A stretch of DNA of 64,000 nucleotides from Phytoseiulus persimilis. Taxonomy: Eukaryota > Arthropoda > Arachnida > Mesostigmata > Phytoseiidae. Positions within the stretch are counted from its first letter, which is position 1. The number at the start of each line of letters is the position of its first letter. Shown here one piece after another: positions 12,789 through 26,300 of the stretch. Under the pieces are notes generated by a model. It was given only the letters and a program-made list of their open reading frames with translations, made no database searches and was not told where the DNA came from. The position numbers and the translations under genes were made by a program. The stretch covers positions 27,586,745 through 27,650,744 of the forward strand of contig CM075102.1 of NCBI GenBank assembly GCA_037576195.1. Direction: 5' to 3'.

Positions 12789-15700
12789 CCGAACTCTCTC
12801 TAACCGAATCTCCGAAGAGACTTTTCAACCTCGGCAGACGGAAGCGAACCCGAGGTTAGCGTGACCCAACTCGGTCTCGCGGCTCGACTGTTCTCACACC
12901 GCTCGGTTTGCGAGTTTATGCGCCCTCTCCTCTTGTTCATATTGATTGAGTTTGGCGGATTCCTTCGACGGCGTAAAAATGCAAAATCCTCCGTATCACG
13001 TCGCTCACAGGAGTCTCGACGTTTACGTGTTTGACGCCCCTTACCGTTGTATCGCTCTCAGCGCAGAGTCGACATACCCCGCGTGATCGGCACGAATGGA
13101 CTCTCATCCTGGCTATCCCCTGTCGACGAGGGCTCCACAAGTTGTTGAAAACGTTGCCTTGGTAGTTTCGAAGCGAATCTTCAAACGCAGTCTGTCTCGG
13201 TTCAACTGCCGTTCAGCTAATGGAGAGCGTCCCTGACTTTCCGGCGCCCGAAGGGTATCATCCGACTCTTGGTGAGCGGCGAAGTTCCATCATAATTAGG
13301 AAAATATTCTCTAGCGCGAGCTCGTTCGAAATCATTCACCGTGGGTGAGAATTCCTCTCGGAAACTTCGAGCAGTCTTCGCGGAGCCCCTCGATCCGACT
13401 TCTCCGCTCGAAGGCGACCGACTGAGGCGAATCGAGGGAGAGCACCACATTCGGAAATCGACTCCGATCACTTGAGCCCGCGCGTTGTGCGGAGCTCGTT
13501 TTTCCTCTGCCGCCTCACTTCCGTGCAGCGGGGAGGCGACGTCTCCATCCTCAGAGAACAGACAGTGCTATTCAGGCTAAGCCGACTGGAACGAAATCCT
13601 ACAACAAATCTAATCCACCGCCTCGCGAACGTGACCCCTTAGGGATCAAAAGGGTCGGCACCGATGCCCGCTTGCATCCCGATCCGAAACTTTCCGATCG
13701 CGGGCCGGAAATTCCCGCGGTCCGGGTTGACACGATAGGACACTATTTCGACGCCCACACCCCCCGGCCGTTTAGTTGGTTGAGTTTGGACATCGGTTCG
13801 GGAATGTCTGTGTACTGCAGTTCCCCCCACGACGAAAGGTTCCGGCAATTCTCTCCGTCCGGCTGACTGCCAGCGAAGAGAATCGCTGCGAAAAACGTGT
13901 CCCAAGCTAGCGAATGAAAAACGTCGATCCTGCTTTTGCTTTTGGAAAGAAACGGCGTTCCACCAGCGGACCTGCTGGCAATGGAGCAAGAGCTCAGAAC
14001 CTTGAGAGCTTCCATACGCCAACGGTTCCCATCTTTCCTCGACGGCTTTTTCTCTCCTCCCCACAGCGGCCCCTCCTTCCGGAGACCTCACCCTCCTCAG
14101 CGTCCAGTTAGGCTCCCTTTCGCGAGTGGTTCCAGCCGGCTTTTTAACGCCAGGGCGCCGGAGGGTTGTTTAGTATTTAAGCCCTCGCAAGGGAGCCTGA
14201 TGGGGAAAACGAGCTGCAGCCACAGAGCCGTATCTCCCCCAACCTCGGAGCAGACTCCCCGAGGGAGGAACTCCTCGTACTCCATCTACTCGAGGGCGAC
14301 TGGCTCTGTCCGAATGCCGGTCCAGCTTTCCAATTCTTAAGACACTCATACAGAGGGAGCAGTCGACCGCCTGACTCGCCGCACTACACTCGCCCCTCCG
14401 AGAGCATTCGACCAAGAAAACCTGGTCCTAAGATCTGCCCATGAGTTCTTGCCCGATTGTGCAATGTTTTCTCTCCTGCCAACTGAATGAGTCGGGTCAT
14501 CTGGCGCCGCCCAGGAAAGGTCGGATCCGTGAGCCGCCACCGTTGCCGAGCTGAGAAGGTTCTCTAGCTTGTGCTGCTTCCCCCTATCCGGAGCCGTTTT
14601 TCCCTTCTGCTTTTTTCGAGTCGTCTAATTAAAATCTTGAATTCCCGGTGGACGAGGGTCGAGAGGGCGAACTTTCCGCCAGAAGGCGTTTGACTCATCG
14701 CAGTGTTGCTCGTTGCCGCTACCAGGTATTACGTTCCGCTGAGTTTCGAGACACGAGAGAACGTCATTCGAGCAGCTTGAACCAAAGTTCACTTCGTTAA
14801 CTCCCGCGATGGAACTCGAAAATTTTCCGAAGTTCAGCCATCAGTTCGGAACAATACGATTTTGCTGTTCGTCAGGGTTCTGGGATCGTTGCACCGGATC
14901 GTCGACGCAGCTCATAGAGCTGTTCTCCTCTGTGCTGTTCCTTTCCGCAATAACTATCCTTCTCGATTCGGGGGCCCGAGCGCGCAGGCCGATAGATGAG
15001 AACGCCCTTCGTCGAAGGACCTGATTTCCCCGCGACGAACTTCGCAAGGATCCACCGTCGTGACACAGACGCAAACAAGAGAGCCATCTAGCGCGTGTCG
15101 CCTCGTCGCAGAAAGTGATAGAACTCTTCAGAGAAAATCGAGGAGAAACTCCTCGAACGAGCCGGGCAGACCATCGCTTTATAATTGATGTGATGGCTAC
15201 AAACGGAACCGCCAGCGCGCTCGCCAATGCTTCCCGCCAATGTAGCGGGAGAGACCGCTAATACTAATGGCCTCTTCCCAACAACTGGGTTTGTATGCTG
15301 AGAAATAGGCGCCGAGAGCGGAAACGACGATGACGGGCGGCGACAGTTCAATTTCCTATCGGAGAAAACGGCCCTGCGCGCTACGTCAGAATCCCCGTGC
15401 TGTAAATTTGTCCAGCCGGCGAAGTGCGCCAGAACCATGAGCGTCTTGTGCTTCAAAGCCCGATTCGATCGAGGGAGCCGCGACTTGGGGTGGTTGTTTG
15501 TACGCTCGTAGAACGAGAAGCAGGATTCGGGCCAGGGCGCTGGAGACGGGAGCGGAGTGAGGGCTGGAAGACGTCCGGAGCTCGAACCGATGAGATAATC
15601 CCAGCTTTGTCGTCGTCGCCGCCGCTTCCGAGTGACGACCTAACAACGGGAAACGCTTTGAGCGCCCATCGCTCGAATTGTTTAACGCGGGATGAGCCCC

Positions 15701-17092
15701 GCTCGATTCTGAACCTTCTTCGTTCACCATCGGAACGTCTTGGTGTCGTTTTTCTCATACCTACATCGCCTTCGGATTCTCGCTGATGACTTCATGCCCG
15801 CACGCCCGAAGCCACCGAACTCGATGAGACTCTGATTGAGATCGTGGCTCGGGAAGCGTGAAAGCGCGGAGTCTCATTCGTTCCGGGTTCAGACCGTGCT
15901 CGGGGGTCGCGAGCCCGGGCCAGCGCTCCAAGGTTCAGACTTTCAGGGAGGATCCGGAGGTCGAAAGTAATGATTTTGGAGAATTCAACGGATTTTTCTC
16001 GCGAAGTCTCTCCCCACCGGGACGCTTTCGCCCTCGCGATCAAAGAGAAGACGACGACGACGGATTTCCCAGAGTGAGGAAGCTTTCCTCCCCTTATCCT
16101 CGACCGAGCCGAGTCCGAGAGCTACAATGAGAGCTTTTCCCAGCTCAGAAGATATCAATTAACACGAGCACCATCGGAGCAGCTTCAGCGGAAGCTCGAA
16201 TCTGAGGATCTTGCACTCCGCACAACAGCACGGACGAACGGCATTCCTGCTACTGAAATTCCCTCCATCCGGACAGGATCCCCATTATTTCGTCTTTCTC
16301 GAACGACGATGTATGTACATACATATATGCGCGCTGAATACGAGTTTGAAGTGCATAGGAAGGTCGGCGTTTTGTTTCCCTGTTGTCGTTCATTGCGGAA
16401 AGTTGTTGAAGCTGCCTTCATGGATCTCCCGCTCACCCTCCAGTGGGTCGTTTCCCCGGTCGTCACCGTGTTCCCTCATTTCAATTCATCGCTACTTTCC
16501 GCCGATTGCCCCTGTGTGTTGACAAAAGGGAATGTCGGCGAGGGAGCCTGGCCTTTTGCTCACCCGCTCGCTCGCTCGGTCAGTCAGCGGACTATCCAAG
16601 CAAAACGAGGCTGGGAAAAGCAAGATGAGCCCACGTTCCGGGCAGAACAGCACCGATCGAGAGACCTTCGACCTGTCGCCCGGTCGGTCGGTCGGCCGAT
16701 CAGTCTGTCTGTCCATTCGTCTCTGCCGTCCGCCCGAGGGTGTCAACGGCGGCGTGTGATCGGAAGCTCTGCCCCGCAGCGGTGTTGATTGGTCGGACTT
16801 CGAGCGAGGAGAAATAACTAGGTTAGCTAACTTCCATACGAAAGAATTTCCACGTCATCCCCTCGTCTCGGTGCGAGCCCCTTTGATGCGTTGTATGAAC
16901 GACGAGGACTTCTGCTCCAACGGCTCGTTCCACAATCGGACCGCCCGTTGAAAGCAGGTGGCTGGAGAGTGAAACCCGACCGCAGGAGGACGATGCCGAC
17001 GCACGAGCCGGCGAACAAGCAAGCAAGCAAACCAACCAGCCAACAACAATGAGAGCTCACCAGTAAGGGAGCTGATCGGTCGGTCGGGGTTT

Positions 17093-17125
17093 GCGCCCGT
17101 TGTCCGCGCCCGTTGTCCGCGCCCG
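17093..17125 (+). repeat. 13-bp tandem repeat, 2.5 copies
   Basis: Two exact copies of GCGCCCGTTGTCC, followed by the first seven bases of a third. Confidence 0.9.
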
Positions 17126-18178
17126 CGCAGCCGGTCTGAATGGAGGAAAGACTGACCCGCTCGCTGGAAACCCATTCACCGACCTGCGTCGCTGCGATAG
17201 GTAGTGCTCCGCTGGCGTGGCGGCAACTAACGGATCAGCGCTCTGGGGAAAACAATGCTCAAAGAAAAACAGAAGCGGCGATCCCTTCCCAACGACAGCG
17301 ACGGTTGTTGCGACGCCGATCTGGCTTTCCAGCCGATCTCTGTAACCATCTCAGCCCACGTCGGTTGAAAGCTCGGCTTTTCCAGGCGTCTCGACTCTCG
17401 CGAGTACGAATCGACGCCAGATCTTCCTGAACAGCTTCCTGAACCTTCAGCCGCCTAGAGAGTCGTAAATCGTGCTCTTAACCGGCTGTCCTCGTTTTTT
17501 TTTCCTTTTTCATATCAAATCAAGGGCTACTTTCTCCTTCGACTCGTCCCATTCTTGAACGGTCCTACTTCTGAAGCTATTCAAACTGAACGAGGTCCTC
17601 ATTCCAAGTAGTTCCCTCCAAAGCTCTCGTGGGAGCGCATGAGGAGTTGTATCGAACTTTGGGGACGCGGAGCGAGAGCAGAGCTTTCAATAGCGTATAA
17701 AAATTCGAGGATTTTCTGCTGATATGCTAGGGATACCGGATTGAAAGAAGCGGCTCACAAGCCACAGAATGATCCGATCTTGGAACTGGTGGTTCCGCGA
17801 AACACGCTCCCAAAATAGAGGATGAAGCAGCGTTCATGAGCCTCATCCTGCTGTTCGTTGTTTACCAATAGCATTGTTCCGTCGTCGGTCATTGAACGTA
17901 GAGGCGACTCGTGGAGCCGATCAATCTATCGAATCGCATCTTGTTAATCGGAGTCGTACCCGAGCACACGCGGACATTCTCGTTTCTCCTTGTGTCCTTA
18001 CTCGCTCAGGAGGTTTTCAGGGAATGGGGTTAGTTCGACCGCTACTCCCTCCTCTCGGGGGATATTCACGACCAAGAGCCTCTGTAGGAAGAGCCGCTCG
18101 GGGGGCAAGATAGAGAAACACGACAGACACGGATTCAGAGTACGTGTCTCTGTGATTTAGAAACACACGCAGAGAGGC

Positions 18179-18236
18179 CGAATGAATGAATGGATGAATG
18201 AATAGGCGGGCGGTCGGTCAGTCGGCCGCTGGGTCA
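18179..18236 (+). repeat. AATG then GGCG/GGTC tetranucleotide block
   Basis: AATG/GATG units pass without a break into GGCG, GGTC and AGTC units in the same 4-base register. This is one of the clearest examples of the drifting tetramer blocks in this window. Confidence 0.8.
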
Positions 18237-20417
18237 GATATACTGAGGCAGAATAAACCAGTAGACTAGCGGAGTATTACAATGGCATAAATAAGCAGGG
18301 CTGTTGTTTCGTAGCGAAATCCACGACTTGATTCACTTGAGCCGTCTGTACATCGCTCGACTCAGGTCTGCGTGAGTTGTCGACCGCGTCCCGAGAGGCG
18401 AACCTCTCCCGTCTTGGCTGACAACGAGTATAACAACAGCAGCAACGAAGACAACGAGCACCGACAGACAATGGCAACGCTCCGGTGACAACTCCTCATC
18501 GAAGGCGAGGATTCGTTGGAGTCTCCGTAGATATGTGATGCCGTTGTTGTTTTTGTTGCCGCCATTCGGGCTCGGCCCGAGAGCAGTCGACACCGTGCAT
18601 TCATTAGCAACCGGCACGGCGGTTAACTCGCATCTCGTACCCGAGTCGTCCGTGACAAAAGCCACGAGCGTGCGTTCCGTTCTTCCACGACTGCTATCTC
18701 TTAACGGAGCTGAACCAACGATGAATTTTCGTGCAGAGCGTCCGCCCGGCGAGCTTTCCGATCGATGCGATCTGCGCCCGCGGTTCGGGATCCGGATGGG
18801 ATTCTCTACGTCCGTGGGGAGGTTGTTTTGTTCGAATTGCGAAGCTCACCTGGTTCCATGGGCGTTTGGATGTGAAGGACGCCACGATTGTGGAGTTGAC
18901 CGGGCTGTAACGCTTCCAGTCCAGTCCGGTCAACAACAGCACGAGCCGTTCACAGCCTCAGCTCGTCTTGGGCTTTCGACGACGGCTTTCGGTGTGTTTG
19001 CCTCCTCGTCGACGTCTCCTCCGCTCCACCCTGCTAGACAGCGGCGGCATTTTGCTCGTCGACGATGATGATAACAAGGCCCTCAATACGCCAACGAACT
19101 CGGAGCGTCAGGGCCCTTTCGGAACGGCCGTAGATGCGCATCACAGCGGCGTTTTTCCTCGCGTTGTGCCGCCGCTCGACAGGGTGCGCGCTTTTCGGCC
19201 GTCGTAGCGAGTGGATTGAGGCCGGACTACGGGTCGGAGCGAAGGAGGCGGGCGGAAACGAACCTCACAGAGGGATTCTCACAATCCACGGCTCGAGCGC
19301 GTCGTGATGCCGCTGCTGTTGCTGACCTCGCGAACTCTTCGGAAGCCTCCTACATAAATCCACCGTCGAGGGGACAAGTTGTCGTCGTCGTTGAGGACTC
19401 CACGCACTTGCTCACACACTCCACGAACACCTTAACCTTTCGGCTCTTCTCTCGCCTTTGCGTTCTTCTGTCCCCTTGCCGGGTGATGAATTCACGAGAG
19501 CTGCTCCCTCCACAACGATGAGTTTCGATTGAGAGGAGTCGGCCGGTTGAAAACTCACGTGTGCCGATGAATCCGCACCGCACCAGATCGCGAGCTTGGC
19601 AAAAAACACCTCATAAAGTCAGGAACACACCGCAACGAATCGCAGCCGGCCCGGTTGGGGACTACGGCCACTGACTGACTGACTCTGGTCCACACGATCG
19701 TCCTCGATGAACGTCGTTCGATGAATGAGCACGTGGACGCGCCGCCGCCGTCGGATGATGATTGATAGAATGACTCGACGGGCGTCGGTGGGGGAGCCGG
19801 CGTTTACACAGGAGCTCCACGAAGCTTGCCGTTCATCGCACCGAGGCAAGGGTCTTCGTGGGGGGATTCGTCGGGGAGTCTCCGGGAATTTTTACGCCGG
19901 TCGCTCACATCCGGCGCAAGAACCAATCGAACCTGCCGGAGAATCCTGCTCCACCAGAACCAGCTGCACCGAATCCAGACGTCGTACCCACCGCGAATTC
20001 AGTCTGTCGAATCCATGTTCACCAGCGGAGGGGGGATTCCCGGTCTCTGGACTCTGTCGCCCGGCTATTCCGCCTCGTTCGGTTCATATCAATCAGTCCA
20101 TCCATCCGCTCGATCAGACAGCAGCCAGCCACTTCAGTTTCTTTTGCTTCGATGGGTGAAATCAGGTAGCTGGTTCGGTCGTAGGTCGATTATTCTTGAA
20201 TTTGACTCACTCACACTAGAATTCCGCTCCGCTCTAAAACTTGGCTGAAGTGGCACGCACAGTCATCTACATCAATAATACGGATCACCGCAGTGACGTT
20301 TCCTCGGAGGAGACGACCATTCCCAAGAGAGCAAGCGGCGCGTATTCCTCACTCTGAACGCTGCGACTGCTGATGATGATGCGCCTGGTGCTGCGACTGC
20401 TGATACTGCGGCGGCGA

Positions 20418-20435
20418 CTGCTGCTGCTGCTGCTT
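20418..20435 (+). repeat. (CTG)6 trinucleotide repeat
   Basis: Six perfect CTG units within a longer CTG/CGG/GAT-rich patch that starts near 20360. Confidence 0.9.
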
Positions 20436-20689
20436 CACAATTACGCCGACTGATAAACATACGTAAGCGTCGCCTAAAGATGATGCCGGTGAGCTTGCTG
20501 AGCGACCGGCTTGCTGTGTACACTTGCTGCTGGGTCTACCCGACGCGTCTACGCGGCGACGGGAAGGCGTGCAGCTTCGTTGCTCGCTGCAGTTTGTTTC
20601 TACTGTTGTGGAAAGGCCGTGGTCGCGTCGGCTTCACTCCCCGCTCACTTGCAGGGGTAAACAGAGATCCGTTTGCATCCCTTCGTCTC

Positions 20690-21120
20690 CACCACCACCA
20701 CCGCCGCCAGCAGCAGCCAGCCAGCCAGCTAGCCATCCACCTCCCTCAAGGAGAGGGCAAAACACGTCTCTCTCCGCACCAGTCCTTACTGCCTTCTTCC
20801 CTGTCGCTTGCCCACCATGCCGTCGCCCCCCCCCCCCCCCGGAGCGTGCCCCCTCCCCAGCGTGCCCCGCCCGGGTTTCCTCCGCTGCCCTCTCTCTCTC
20901 CCCCTTCTTCCTTCCATCGGATCCTCACTCGGGCCGTTTCCCCTTTCAGTCCGCCTTGTTCCCGGATTCTCTTCCCCGCCGAGTCTGTTCCGGGCCCAGT
21001 ATCCCCCCCCCCTCTCCCCATCTAGATCTCTTCCAGCCTTTTCCCCACAAACCCTCCTCTGGCGGCCCCGTTCGCCACTGGCGTCCGCGACTACTCACCC
21101 CGAGTTCCCCTGAGCGTTTC
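20690..21120 (+). repeat. Low-complexity pyrimidine tract with C15 run
   Basis: CAC/CCG/CAG units at 20690-20741 lead into some 370 bases made mostly of C and T, with an uninterrupted run of 15 C at 20826-20840. The long Pro/Ser-rich open frames here follow from the composition. Confidence 0.85.
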
Positions 21121-22377
21121 CTTGGAAAACTCCTGTCGAGCTCGCCCCTCATGAAACTAGAGTCTTCCTACACGCTGTGCCGTGGGCACCGGCCACGCAG
21201 GCCCCAGCATCAACAACGCTGTTAAAATTCCTGACATGCGCTCCTCCCCCATGCGGTTTCAACAAACATCCTGCAGTGAGCATCGTCGACGTTGTTGTCC
21301 AGGCTGCTGACATGGGATTCCACGGAAACGCCCTTCCGCATGGGACTTTGTGGCAGCCGAACGACGTTGTTCGATGCCGATTTTGGATATGATGTTGAAA
21401 GGTTTAAATCAAGCAAACAAACTCAGATGAATAAACTTCGGGAAGCCGCCATGAGGACGAACTGCACATGGGCCGGAAACGGATCATCAACTTGGATTCA
21501 TCGGAAGTCTTGAGAACGAACATTCGACTCAGGCTCTCACCGCCACTTGCCCCGACCTTGGCTCATGAGTACGTGAGCGGGGCCGGAAACGAAACTGCGC
21601 ACAGATGTCGAAGCAATCGATTGCGAGCCTTTCCCCTCCCCTCCCCCCGAGTCAATCCATCTCTCGCATATCTCCATCCATCCTGAAATCGCGAGCTCTC
21701 CGAGAAGGTGTAACGCAAAGCTCAATCCTACGGAAGAAGCGGAATCAGTGCGAAACGGACGGCTCTTTGTCGCCGGCGATTAGTGCCTGCTCGCCGGTCT
21801 GTTTGTCCGCGCGACTGGCTGCTGGTCCAGCTCGAGTCGATTCCCTTAGATCCCCTCGATATATCTGGCCAGTCATCCGTCGCGTGACCATTTCCTTCTG
21901 CCGCAGAGCAAATCTCCTTCCAATATGATGATTATCTCTCTGTCCTTGGCCGCGTGTAATAGCCTGCGCTCCGAGGACAAATGCATGCCGTTAGAAATGT
22001 TCAAGGCGCGAGCTCGCCCGGCAGCGTCTCGGAAGTGGTTCGGAAGCGGTCGAAACAGGAACGCGGTCAGTACGACTAAACTCTGCAAAGACTCGAAGTT
22101 GTTTCGGGAATAATTTTGCCGCTCACTCAGCGACCTCTGGGGAAGCCGAATGGAAGGCTTTCGGCCGAAGTTCGCTCGAAGCGCACGGAGGGCGCTACGG
22201 TCTACGCTGTATCGGGATCCGCATCCGTGTCCCGCTAGCTATGGGAAAGCACCGGCTATTCGAGAATTGCTGCTGCATCACTCGTTCCAGGGAGGTTATC
22301 GAATCCAAACCAAGCAGGCAGTCGTATCTATCCGAGCCCCCGAGCTGGAATCTCGGTCTGTGAGAACGAATCCTTAC

Positions 22378-22526
22378 TTCGAAGCTCGTTTCGATACATT
22401 CGACCCTCATGGCCGTTGTTCCATGATTGTCTGCTATCAGAATCGCGGTCAAGCTCGGAAGTTTTGATAAATCCACCTGTTTTGGAAATCGTCGAAAGCT
22501 TTCTGGGCATTTTGTCGGACGATGAG
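22378..22526 (-). CDS. Candidate exon, unidentified Ser/Arg/Asp-rich protein
   Basis: A minus-strand segment lies between an acceptor (GGTGATTCAGAG, above 22526) and a donor (CGAA|GTAAGG, below 22378). It reads SSSDKMPRKLSTISKTGGF and continues with SELDRDSDSRQSWNN. Its entry phase matches the exit phase of the segment at 22736-23010, so the two can be joined. The sequence looks like a disordered region and no family is recognised. Confidence 0.22.
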
Positions 22527-22735
22527 CTCTGAATCACCCGGGAGATTGCGGAGGGCTGGAGCTACTCGAATGAACTTCCCCTTTCCCAGTGCTCCAGGCG
22601 AAGTCACTTCACCGAGAAGGATCTCTTTCTTGGCTTCGTCCCCTGCTCAAAATATCAGGAGTGCTCCCGGGACACAAGGCCTCGATCTGTTCCCCGGGGC
22701 CCAGAGCGGCAGTTTCCCTCGAGGGCCTCATCTAC

Positions 22736-23010
22736 CAGAGATCTGATACGCGGGACTTCATGGGAACGTGGGTCGGCTTTTCGAGCTCGCCAGGCTCCAC
22801 GTCAATCATTGATAGAGCCCCACTGTCGCAGTGGAAGGAGTCGGTGGAAGATTCCTGGGCCCGTTTTCCGGAATTTTCGGGAGGCTCGTCGTGAGATGAG
22901 AAATCGAACTCTTGAAGCGGGCTTTCATCGACCCACACAGGAGGCTTCCGATCTGTCAAAGTATCCGATGAGGCAAGACTCGTGCATTTCTCAACTCGTT
23001 GTTTGGTCAA
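22736..23010 (-). CDS. Candidate exon, unidentified acidic Ser-rich protein
   Basis: A minus-strand frame reads TDRKPPVWVDESPLQEFDF and continues with DEPPENSGKRAQESSTDSF and VEPGELEKP. It ends at a donor-like CTCTG|GTAGAT in phase 2. The acidic, Ser/Pro-rich, low-cysteine content is more like real protein than the surrounding frames. There is no clear upstream acceptor and no ATG, so the upper limit is only the open-frame limit. Confidence 0.22.
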
Positions 23011-23316
23011 TGTTTACGGTGATGAGGTAAATATTGACTCTGAAGATTGAACCGACTCTGTCCCGCGCCACACACCTTCGAATCGCAAACGGCGTCGATT
23101 CTAGAGGCTGGAAGCTTTCGATTCCTCCAACGATATGGACCCGAGTATCGATAAGATCAGCGAGCGAAGAACAGAACAGAGAGTGTTTTCCAGAGCCCCG
23201 CGCTATGTCACACGTTCCGAAACGTACGCGCACGCACATACACATAGGCGGACCTCCACTCTCTGCCCGCCAGAAGCAGACACGCTCACACACCCGCAGC
23301 GCACCATACATCCACG

Positions 23317-23335
23317 CACACACACACACACACAC
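23317..23335 (+). repeat. CA microsatellite
   Basis: A 19-base perfect CA run within a broader CA/CG-rich patch (23222-23335). Confidence 0.9.
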
Positions 23336-26300
23336 GGTCGTCGTCAACGATTTTCCCAGGCCATCGACGGGCTGTCAACAGGAGGCGAATCTTCCCACAG
23401 CGAAGATTTAACATTTAGCACCGGACGACTTTGGACGATTAGAAGAGCGAACGTGATGGAACGTCAGATGCGATGGGATGACCGCAGTCACTTCGATTCA
23501 ATCGGATGTTGACAGCTGTTCGCTTGATACAGAACAATCGACACTCCAAGCAACATCCAGTTGGTCAACCAGTAGATCCCTCAATCGTACGAAACGATCG
23601 AACAATAAAGGAGTCATTTTTAGGTTGTTCCGCAACGAGCGAGTCCGTCAATAGACTGACAGACGTCCCATGTAGGTGTTCCCCGAACGGGACGATTGCA
23701 GCGGAAAAACATGATGCTTTCTTAGGACACGGCGCGCATCTCCCCTCTGCGAGTTGACGCCGGCTCTCGGAAGAAACAACATCTCGGACTGAGATGGGAA
23801 ACTGATCCATGCGATCGCACAAACCGCCCGACGGTTGTGTTCCTCTCGTTGGGGCAGAAAATGTCAAAAAAACGCAATCCATTTTCCGTGGGGATGTCCG
23901 GTTTCTCTGGCGGCAACGTCAAAGATAGAACGAACAGAGAAATCGATGGAGCCGGGTCGAGCCTCTCTGAAATCGATTCTCGATATGGGGACTCGATCGT
24001 GAACGGACGTCGAAGTCTCTACGCGACAGCTTTGTATTCTGTCATTCGTCCCGGAACGAAACGTAGTATTCTTGGGAGAGCGACCGATGCCTAAAGTAAG
24101 GTAAGCCACACCTGTTTCCCTCAGGCCGTCTCAGGCTCCAACCGGCCGGTCTTTGCGGGATGGACCACAGTTGTGCCTTGTAAATCATGATTCACGGGCT
24201 AACTTTTATATTCTTCCTATTCGACCAAAACTCTATTCCAACATGAGATTCCCATTGTAAATAATACAACCTGGGCCCGCTCCTCACAATAATTCACTTG
24301 AACGAGTTCGAAACAATATTATCCCACTTGACGCTCGTGGGACCGGTTCCGGAAGAAAGCTGGCAAGAAATCCGAAGCTACGACAGCAGGTGAATTCAGC
24401 TCTTGAGTGGAAGGCGTTCTTGTCGGCCTCGCATGCTCGAACTCTCGTCTCTGAACGCGAACACAACAATGAATGCTCTGCCGAGATGGAGGTGAGACGA
24501 GATGAATTTCGTGCACCTCACCTCTTCCAGCCCAGAAATGATTCGCCTCAAGCAACTAGAACTCGCGCATCGAGCCGTGCTTCCTCGCGAGCTCGTCCCC
24601 GGAGGAAGCCTCGTGTCGTTCGGTATCGTTCCGTTGGAAAAGGGCACAGCAGCAGCGAGCGGGATGATTTCGGCCCGAAGGGATGTGGGAGACAGAAATG
24701 TGAATATTAACAAGCAGTCCATTGAGGTGCCCTTATGACACAATGGTCTAAATACTCCGCCACCAGCAGTAACTGTTACAGCAGCGGCAGCGTGGTCGGC
24801 AACATAGAGCCCAGAGCCGCCCCACAGAGAGCGTGAGACACTCGAGTGGGTTGTGCGGTGCACATCGAGAGCCATAGGCTTGTGTTTACGTATGAGTCGG
24901 AGGGAAGAATCAAGATGACACTCGCTCTGGCTCTTTCTATATTTTTTGCTCACTCGCTTGCTCGATCACACATCAAAGGGCTGCTTGCTTCGTTCCATGG
25001 GAAACCACGGGGCCCAGAACTTCTCTGAGCCCCAGAGAAAGATTTACTCGCACCATCACGCCGACCACCACGAAACGGTTGCGACGACGGATATCGATAC
25101 CCGGTATTCATCAGCGGCAATTGGACGAATCGAGCGTTCCGCGGAAAATAGAAGAAATCAAGCCGACCTGGAATTGAGATGATGCTCCCTCTAAAGCGAT
25201 GTTTGTATTCGTACTCGCTTCAACTGGGTCAGCTGGGCCGGTTAGTGAAATCGCTTGTCGACACGATTACCGGTGTTCAAAGTTCGCATGAGCTCCAGAA
25301 GGAGTCTCCGCAGCGCCATGCCGAAAAATGGCGCCCGGGGACCGTCGGTGAAGTTCGGTCGAGCTGGAGGACCGTTGAACTCTCCCCAACTCGAGCTGTG
25401 TCGAAACCACCGCTCGAAACGAAACTTCTGGCATCGCATGAGATCTTTGCGGCAGATCTTTAAGACATCTTACGCAAATTCAGAACTCATTCCGTCTGCT
25501 GATAAGTCTGTCGTCCGGCGAGGCCCTGGGGAAATTCGAAACTCATCCGTTCGGGCTCGTTCTGATCCAACTAGTAACCGGTCCAGACGATGAGGGGGGC
25601 CCGTTGGTCAGGGCGGTCCGCGATTCCCGTGCTGACGTTGACAGGGCGGGAGTTCAAGCAGTCCCCACCGCTAACGCTCCAGCGGACAGTTCTCGCTGAT
25701 ATTCTGGGAACTTTTCCAGCCCTCACCAAAAACCGGAGAGAGAACATCGATTTCGAGGTGGGAAAATGAAAAGCTCAGAGCCACCGATCACATCTGGGAT
25801 CAATCCAGGGTAATCTGGATCTGTTTCCTCTGGACAGTCTACGCTTGACCGTCTCATTTATGATATTTCTCTATCATCTGGCTCCTGTATAACTGAAACG
25901 CGAAGCCCACACCGGTTGGACCCAATCCGATTGAAGTTATCGTTCGGACCGCGGATGTACTCGATGTATGTGTGCGTAATGGCCGTGTCCGATCAGCCAT
26001 TGCAGTTAAACGAAGTAGCCTCCTGAGACGTGAGCGGAGTTTATCAGAGATTTATATTCGTCCCAAGAAGTTCCAAGTGGACGCCCGCTTGCTGGTCATC
26101 TTCAAGTGCCGCGTCGTTGGGGACAAAGATCCACGATGCGTAGCGGTCACTCTGGGAACAAGTGTCCCGGCGAATTCGCACGATCCCGGCAGACGACCCC
26201 GCGTATTTAAAGGCGCGCGGCCGCTGACTCGCCCAGACTTAATTGTTATCGTTATTACAAAGTATAACACTGTCATCACAAGATTGCTCCGGAAGCGCTC

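Larger units (their letters stand above)
12789..20417. other. No gene assigned (7.6 kb)
   Basis: No recognisable coding sequence. It contains a perfect 16-bp palindrome ATGTATGTACATACAT (16309-16324), a GGTC run near 16680-16700, a CAAG/CCAA run at 17015-17045, a 13-bp tandem repeat at 17093-17125, an AATG run at 18179-18204 and a GACT run at 19671-19684. Confidence 0.5.

Noticed and set aside
20524-21225. 233-codon Pro/Ser-rich plus-strand frame
   Set aside because: It is produced by the polypyrimidine tract and crosses a C15 run; no domain.
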